A stretch of 64,000 nucleotides of DNA from Bimastos eiseni (taxonomy: Eukaryota > Annelida > Clitellata > Crassiclitellata > Lumbricidae). The stretch is taken from positions 44,757,693-44,821,692 of the forward strand of contig OY365809.1 in NCBI GenBank assembly GCA_959347315.1, written 5' to 3'. The position numbers were made by a program, and so were the translations under genes. The notes under the pieces were generated by a model. The model was not told where the DNA came from and did not search any database. It saw only the letters and a program-made list of their open reading frames with translations. Positions 1 to 64,000 of this stretch are shown here, one piece after another. Within the stretch, counting starts at the first letter, position 1, and each line of letters begins with the position of its first letter.

Positions 1-417
1 TGATACTTGACTGTCAACGATTCATTTAGATATGATGGACGTTGAAAGTAGACGGCTTGGTATAATAAATGTGAAGGGGTTTGTGGTTCGTTGAAGAAGG
101 TCAAAGGTTACCGTTTGATGTCACGTGCTTCATCATTGCTGTGAGTCCCTAGTAAGGCTTATAACTGTGTTCTTCTGAGTCACCGTTGGTGAAGATGCTG
201 TCATGGTAATCGAAACGGGAATTGAAATGGGAATCCGAGGATATCCCTTCAATGTGAAATAATATCTGGTGTCAATCTGTTGGTTCATGTCCTAATAATA
301 TATTACAGCTGTAGATGTTTTCAGAATTGAAATGTATGATAGGGTATTTGTTTATGTGTATATGTATGTATCTGCGAGTGTGTATGTATGAGTCTGTATG
401 ATATTGTACGCACGTAT

Positions 418-420
<3 letters not shown>
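1..420. other. Upstream non-coding sequence, nothing recognised
   Basis: AT-rich sequence upstream of the dynein gene. The only ORFs are antisense reads of a TA-rich stretch. I see no gene, RNA or transposon signature here. Confidence 0.5.
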
Positions 421-459
<39 letters not shown>

Positions 460-462
460 ATG
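421..462. repeat. (TA)n microsatellite
   Basis: Nearly uninterrupted TA dinucleotides, broken once. It explains the spurious Ile/Tyr-rich antisense ORFs around 272-527. Confidence 0.9.
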
Positions 463-734
463 TAAGTGTGAGCACGTATGTGTTTGTATGTATGTAGTTG
501 ACTAGATGTATGGCAGAGGTCGTCCATGTACTTGGCTCAGGTGAAGAGGAGCCTGAGAGTCTCTTGTCTTCAGTTAGGATATTGATGGATTGAAGCAGAC
601 TGCAGGAACTTCATCACTAGACTTGACGTTTTCACGGATTTCACGCCATTGATCATCCCTCATGAGTGGTTTCAACGAAATGTCTTTTCTGGCTTTGACA
701 ACTTGTGATGATCCTCAGACTGGTTTCTGTACCT

Positions 735-970
735 TGGCACATGAACATACTTCTGGAACATACGTAGTCCTACATCTGGAACATACTTAGAACAGGAACA
801 TACTTCTGTAACGTACTTACATATAGAACTTTAACATATTTCAAGAACATAACTAGAACTGAACATACTTCTGGATCTTACATAATTTTGGAACATACAT
901 CTAGACTTACTTCTGTTATTTACTTATGGAACTTACTTCAGGGAACCAGCTTCTGGAACATACGTCATGA
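735..970. repeat. Degenerate 'gaacatacttctg' tandem repeat
   Basis: The phrase gaacatacttctgga and close variants recur about a dozen times with 12-20 base spacing. A worn minisatellite with no coding potential. Confidence 0.6.
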
Positions 971-1075
971 GCTTCCTCTCTGTCTTACTGACTCATCTTC
1001 TGTATTCTGACACCTGTACAAAAGTTACAAAACAGGCCCTACATTTACGTTACCTTATAATGACATTCCCGTTCC

Positions 1076-1098
1076 TGTTTACCTGTTGCCTAGGAAAT
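1076..1098 (+). promoter_or_regulatory. Forkhead site next to an RFX X-box-like site (candidate ciliary promoter)
   Basis: TGTTTAC (1076-1082) matches the forkhead core. Two bases later GTTGCCTAGGAAAT (1085-1098) matches the RFX X-box pattern (GTNRCC, short spacer, RGYAAC-like half) except for the last base. RFX and FOXJ1 factors together drive ciliary genes, and the pair lies 1.4 kb upstream of the first recognised dynein exon. Direct sequence match; function is inferred. Confidence 0.45.
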
Positions 1099-1194
1099 GG
1101 CTAATTGGGCAGGTGGGCTATATTTAATTGAAACAGGCACCTGTTCGTCACAGACTCCCTCTCCCAACCACCGCTCTGGCATAATTGAAGAGGT

Positions 1195-1560
1195 TAATAC
1201 TCCTCTAAAGCTCACAACAGCCGTCGTCCCCTAATTCCGGAATTTGCAGAAACAATTCGTTGTAGTAATCTTTACAGACCGAGATCAGCACCAGCGCCCC
1301 ATATCGACCGCTAGATGGGATTGGCATGTCGTCTGCGTTATCCGTCGTGTCCCTGCTTGTTTCCCGGCTCAGGCGTCGTTCAAAGTATTCTTAACGGATC
1401 GTTCAGGGACCAATTGCAGACTCGGAGTTGGTCCGTCAGTGAGGCGTGTCGTTTCTCTTGAAGCTACCACTTCCGGTGTTCAAGGGATGATCTCTTCCAC
1501 GGAGTGGGTAGGAGTGCCAACGAAACTGTTTCGCCAATGCCGTCTGGTCCTATTGTAGAT
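1195..1560 (+). promoter_or_regulatory. CpG-richer stretch, possible 5' UTR / first exon region
   Basis: CpG dinucleotides are visibly denser here than in the AT-rich flanks. An ORF runs 1244-1558 but its product resembles nothing I know. The missing first dynein exon may lie here or further toward 2486. Several short ATG-plus-GT-donor combinations exist (for instance the ATG at 1487 followed by a donor at 1508) but none matches the conserved N-terminus well enough to call. Confidence 0.25.
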
Positions 1561-1796
1561 AGTTTAAGACATATCATCCCTGTATCAAGTTTCGTTGATT
1601 CACTTTTCAGAGACCGAATCGTGCTGCCCCTAAGTTCGACTAGTCCTCCATTCGCTTGGCGGTGCCATTGGTTGAATTAGGTGTAGAACGAGACAGTTAA
1701 ATTCGACTTCTGTGATGTTCTTGTCGGTTCGCAATCGATAAACGAAGATTATTGGATATAGATAAAGACTACTCACCTACTTGCTTTTCCCCTCAG

Positions 1797-1970
1797 AAAT
1801 TTATGGTGAAGGGGATGAACCTGCATATATCCCCCAATATTTCATAAATATTGTAAATATCTACAATGTGTTTGACTGTGCATCCTTTTTGTTGCATCCA
1901 TCTTTGGAAATTTTTGTTGACCTGTCCCTCTAAACCCAAGACCATGTTTCCATCTGTGTTAGCGCCTCCC
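1797..1970 (+). repeat. Left arm of imperfect inverted repeat
   Basis: This arm reads as a diverged reverse complement of 2149-2335. Shared landmarks in the same order are gaggggatg, atttcat(g/a)aatatt, catcctttttg and aaacccaagacca/aaacccaggacca. The loop is about 180 nt. It looks like two copies of one repeat in opposite orientation, or a fold-back element. Confidence 0.6.
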
Positions 1971-2148
1971 TCCTCCATTGTCCTGGCATGGTACTAGCAT
2001 TACCAGAGTATAGATAGTGGAGGTGCTAATAACGCATTAGAAGTATTGAGTTTATGATTTTATTATTATGATTGTCGTTGGTGACTTGGTCTCAGATATT
2101 CCTATGACATCTCTTGCATGACACTGCTCACGGATCATCTGATGCCCT

Positions 2149-2335
2149 GCTGGGCACAGATGGAGACTTGGTCCTGGGTTTGGGGGCAGGTGGGAAAAAA
2201 ATTTTGATTTGCAAACATGTGGCTGTAGCAAAAAGGATGAACAGTGGAAATACTGTAGAAATTTCTAATATTCATGAAATATTTCATATGAAATGGGGAT
2301 ATGAGCATCCCCTCCACCTGAAATTTTGGAGGGGA
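2149..2335 (-). repeat. Right arm of imperfect inverted repeat
   Basis: Counterpart of 1797-1970 on the opposite strand. The ORFs at 2114-2425 (+) and 2135-2389 (-) are reads through this repeat and not genes. Confidence 0.6.
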
Positions 2336-2486
2336 CCGTCTCCTTCTGTCCACCTCAAAGTCTCTGCCTCTGCTGCTTGGGCTTTGCACCTAGCTTTGGA
2401 ATGGCGCTTTCTAAATCGGAATTAATCAAGAATGCGATTGATGATGGGTGCGTTGAGAAGGATCGTGTTTTGTTGCGTTTCTATAG

Positions 2487-61425
<58,939 letters not shown>

Positions 61426-61890
61426 ATCCTCTGGAGTGTTTAGTGGGCAGATAACATTCGGCTGTGTACGAGACGTTTGCAGTGTTGGAAAACAATCCAT
61501 TTATGGTGGAAAATTCGTGACGTTGGAAAAATCGTGTATGTTAGAAAATGTGTGTATGTATCATTGCAAGGAAGAGTGGTAAAGTTGATTTGTTTCTGCA
61601 ATGATTTAGTGGAGACTTGGTAACCATATTCATCTATTAATTGTAATCAGTATTTATTTTTATAGCTATTTATTTCTTGAAATGTCAAGAGTTTGGTAAT
61701 CATATCCTTCAGTGTTTCTCTGTGTCCTTGTCAGACATTTGAGTTGAGAGAGCTGCTCGCTCGGTGTTTTTGTTGTAGAAATGAGCTAGGGGCAGACAAT
61801 TTACATATCTTTGGTCAAAATCTAATGTTCTTGGTATGTTGCATGTGAAACCAATGTTGAATTAAATTTGTCGTGTCTAAACATGTGTAT
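61426..61890 (+). other. 3' UTR (inferred)
   Basis: Non-coding AT-rich sequence after the stop up to a candidate polyadenylation signal. Extent is inferred. Confidence 0.45.
61861..61866 (+). terminator. Candidate polyadenylation signal ATTAAA
   Basis: ATTAAA 436 bases after the stop, followed within 25-35 bases by a gtgtatgtg GU-rich stretch. Another attaaa lies near 62757, so the choice is uncertain. Confidence 0.4.
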
Positions 61891-62039
61891 GTGAAAATAA
61901 CATTAGAAAGTAAGCAACCTACCAAACTGCTGAGATAATGTTTAGGCATTATAACAATCAACTTCCTTCTATTTTCTCTGATTATTTCATCCACTCATCT
62001 GAAGTTAATCTGTACACTCTGTGTGCGTCTAATACCGCC

Positions 62040-62440
62040 GATTTTCACCCCGACAAATGCTAGAAAATTTTCAGACACACTGGACCCATGATCTGGAATA
62101 GCTTGCCACCTATCCTTAGTTCACAACCTTCCACACATGTGCATTTAAAAAGAATTTATATGATTTTATAATTAATGACTACTTACCTAGTAATGTTTAA
62201 AACTCTTCATATATTGCTTACACATTCTCCATCTTTCCTTTCTAATAGTCTCTTGCTCTTTACCTTTTTAGTTAACTGGTTAAGTCTCAAAACTAATTTA
62301 CAATTTTTATTACTTTCAAACAACCACATGTGTACTGAATCTTCTCATTAAAAGGTGACCCAACTAGCGGGACTACTGTCCCTTCAAGGTTTTTCTTCTC
62401 CCTTGCTCCTCTTGTTATTGTGAAATGTTGTTTTTATAGC
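62040..62440 (+). mobile_element. LINE 3'-end fragment
   Basis: Reads FRHTGPMIWNSLPPILSSQP, the LINE C-terminal signature, and ends acccaactagcgggactactgtcccttcaagg, a tail shared with about 5650-5700. Confidence 0.7.
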
Positions 62441-62444
62441 TATA

Positions 62445-63700
62445 TTGTGTTTATGGGAACAAGAAATATTATGGTTAACATAACTTACTGAACTGGAACA
62501 TTTTAGTTTAAAAAAAATAATTTGAACGATGTCGAGACCTGTGTTCAGACAAAGAGCTATGGGTTTGAATCCCCCAGTCATTCATTGACGACTAAAGCAC
62601 AGCTTTTTAAGAGTCGGATATTAATCATGACGTGCAGATGGTTAGAGGTCAGAATTTGTGAACGGATGAGACACACGTGGCAGTAAGTAAGGCATTTTAA
62701 TTACGTTGAAGTCATCACTTCAACCGTTGGACATGTTTCTTTGGATTTTCTGTGTATTAAAGTATATTTGACATTTATTAAAACAAATTTATTCAGTGTT
62801 TTAACCTCATTATACAGTAATCCATTTCGACCGCATTTCAATAATGATTGCCAGTCGTTGTCATCAAGATCAACCTAAACTACTTGATAGTTGCTCAATC
62901 CTTGTACAATGTGTAAATACACCTCCCACAACAGAGCATAAAGTATGCCATGCGAAAGAGCGAAGCAATGAACTGTACAGCTGCATAGTCAATTAGATAA
63001 TGCACTCAACGGCTGAGTTGATTACAGCAAACTTCATTTTTCTCCTTTTTCTCCTTTCCACGACTGCAAATATCGGAGATCTCGTTCACAGAAAATGAGC
63101 TACGAAAGACTTGGGCTATTCCACGACGTCGCCATATTTGTTCTTCCGGACTCCTGAAAGAAAACCGTCAATCAATTTTCACTCCAAACTAAAGCAAACC
63201 TTAAATTCACCCAACAGTGTTTTGCACCCGAGAGTAAACTAAATTTCAGTACCTGAGAGACACTTTTAAAATGTCCATATAATAATAACAATAAAATGAA
63301 TCGGGAGAGCCCATATTCAATTTTGTAAGAAATCCCTTGTCCCTGCAAAAAGCTAAAAATCAGTGAAATACATTTCGATCAGTTTTTTTAATGAATGTCA
63401 CTCAAAAATTAAAAAAAAGCATAAAATAAGTAGTTTACATATTTTCACGCATATAATTTTGCTGGTCAGATGCCATGAAGAAAATTCATTGTTTCTACTC
63501 ATTACGTCCTAATATTTTGTTGTACTACACTTAGCTTTGATCACAGGGTGATGTAGTAATTATTTACACTACTGTACATTTGTCATTGGCAACAAAGATT
63601 CTGAAGTCATTGGTATTACTGTAAGGCAAGTTACAACAGAAGAGGGTAAATGCCAAAAGAGGGAATATATGGGTAACAGAGGAGCCCAAAATAGGGTAAC
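62445..63700. other. Downstream intergenic sequence, nothing recognised
   Basis: AT-rich; a ggtttgaatccccc motif near 62553 may be a SINE remnant. No ORF of note on either strand. Confidence 0.45.
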
Positions 63701-63978
63701 AGGACAATTACCCCCGACGCAAATAACCTTCCGGACAATAACCCCCTAATAGTATAAGGGTAATACGACATACTTATATACATGCATGCATGCATGCATA
63801 CATACAAGATTGGACTCAAAAGATATATAAAGGATATGTGTCAATATGTGCTATCAGCTTAAATGTTTGACTGTCTGCAAACCATCTACTAATTTGAATC
63901 TAACGGTATTTGCGTTATATTTTCTATGGGGGGGGGGGTATTGTCCGGGAGGTTATTTGCATCGGGGGTAATTGTCCT
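63701..63978. mobile_element. Small terminal-inverted-repeat element (MITE)
   Basis: 63701-63751 (aggacaattacccccgacgc onward) is an almost perfect reverse complement of 63928-63978 (ending in gggggtaattgtcct). A 51-base inverted terminus encloses about 175 bases with no ORF and a catg microsatellite. A clear target-site duplication was not seen. Superfamily unknown. Confidence 0.75.
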
Positions 63979-64000
63979 AGATCACAAAATAGTTAGCTTA

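Noticed and set aside
1244..1558. 104-codon + strand ORF near the likely promoter
   Set aside because: Product resembles no protein I know and lies in a CpG-richer stretch where open frames arise easily.
63781..63806. (CATG)n palindromic run as a hairpin or regulatory site
   Set aside because: It is a short simple repeat inside the MITE interior with no other supporting feature.

Overview
The window is animal nuclear DNA and is filled almost end to end by one large intron-rich gene on the + strand: an outer-arm axonemal dynein heavy chain of the DNAH5/DNAH8 type. From remembered family sequence, the C-terminal third reads closer to DNAH8. I placed 61 constant coding exons plus one position with two alternative copies (62 coding exons per transcript) between 2487 and 61425. 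All use GT-AG borders, and the reading phase is unbroken from exon to exon. Together they encode 4615 residues and a stop. Only the short first coding exon (about 20 residues) was not found. Residue numbers below count from the first codon of the exon at 2487.

Organism: multi-exon structure, (AAT)n/(ATT)n microsatellites, tRNA-derived SINEs, many truncated LINE 3' ends whose tails read 'tttatatagcgcc', and a ciliary gene point to a marine invertebrate metazoan (deuterostome or lophotrochozoan). I cannot name the species.

Layout: 1-2486 is upstream sequence, with a forkhead site beside an RFX X-box-like site at 1076-1098 and a CpG-richer stretch at 1195-1560 (likely promoter/5' UTR), then an imperfect inverted repeat. 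2487-24870 encodes the N-terminal tail, 25556-31639 the linker, 32131-33610 AAA1, 34120-37226 AAA2, 37882-43211 AAA3, 44107-46102 AAA4, 47057-50385 the stalk and microtubule-binding domain, 51001-54249 AAA5, 55144-57836 AAA6, and 58496-61425 the C-terminal domain. Walker A motifs are visible for AAA1-AAA4. 61426-64000 holds the 3' UTR, another LINE tail and a small terminal-inverted-repeat element. No second host gene was recognised on either strand.

Most notable: (1) two diverged, equal-length, phase-matched copies of the exon encoding the AAA3 lid (41252-41374 and 41729-41851), both with intact splice sites, implying alternative dynein isoforms; (2) a 22-nt copy of the AAA5 entry exon (50515-50536) carrying an exact in-frame 147-nt internal deletion and perfect splice borders; (3) a decayed, stop-bearing copy of the exon after the AAA3 lid (43464-43518). 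The gene has repeatedly undergone small tandem exon duplications. Introns also hold a 5'-truncated RLE-type non-LTR retrotransposon inside (AAT)n arrays (7441-9441) and an inverted LINE pair flanking exon 14.
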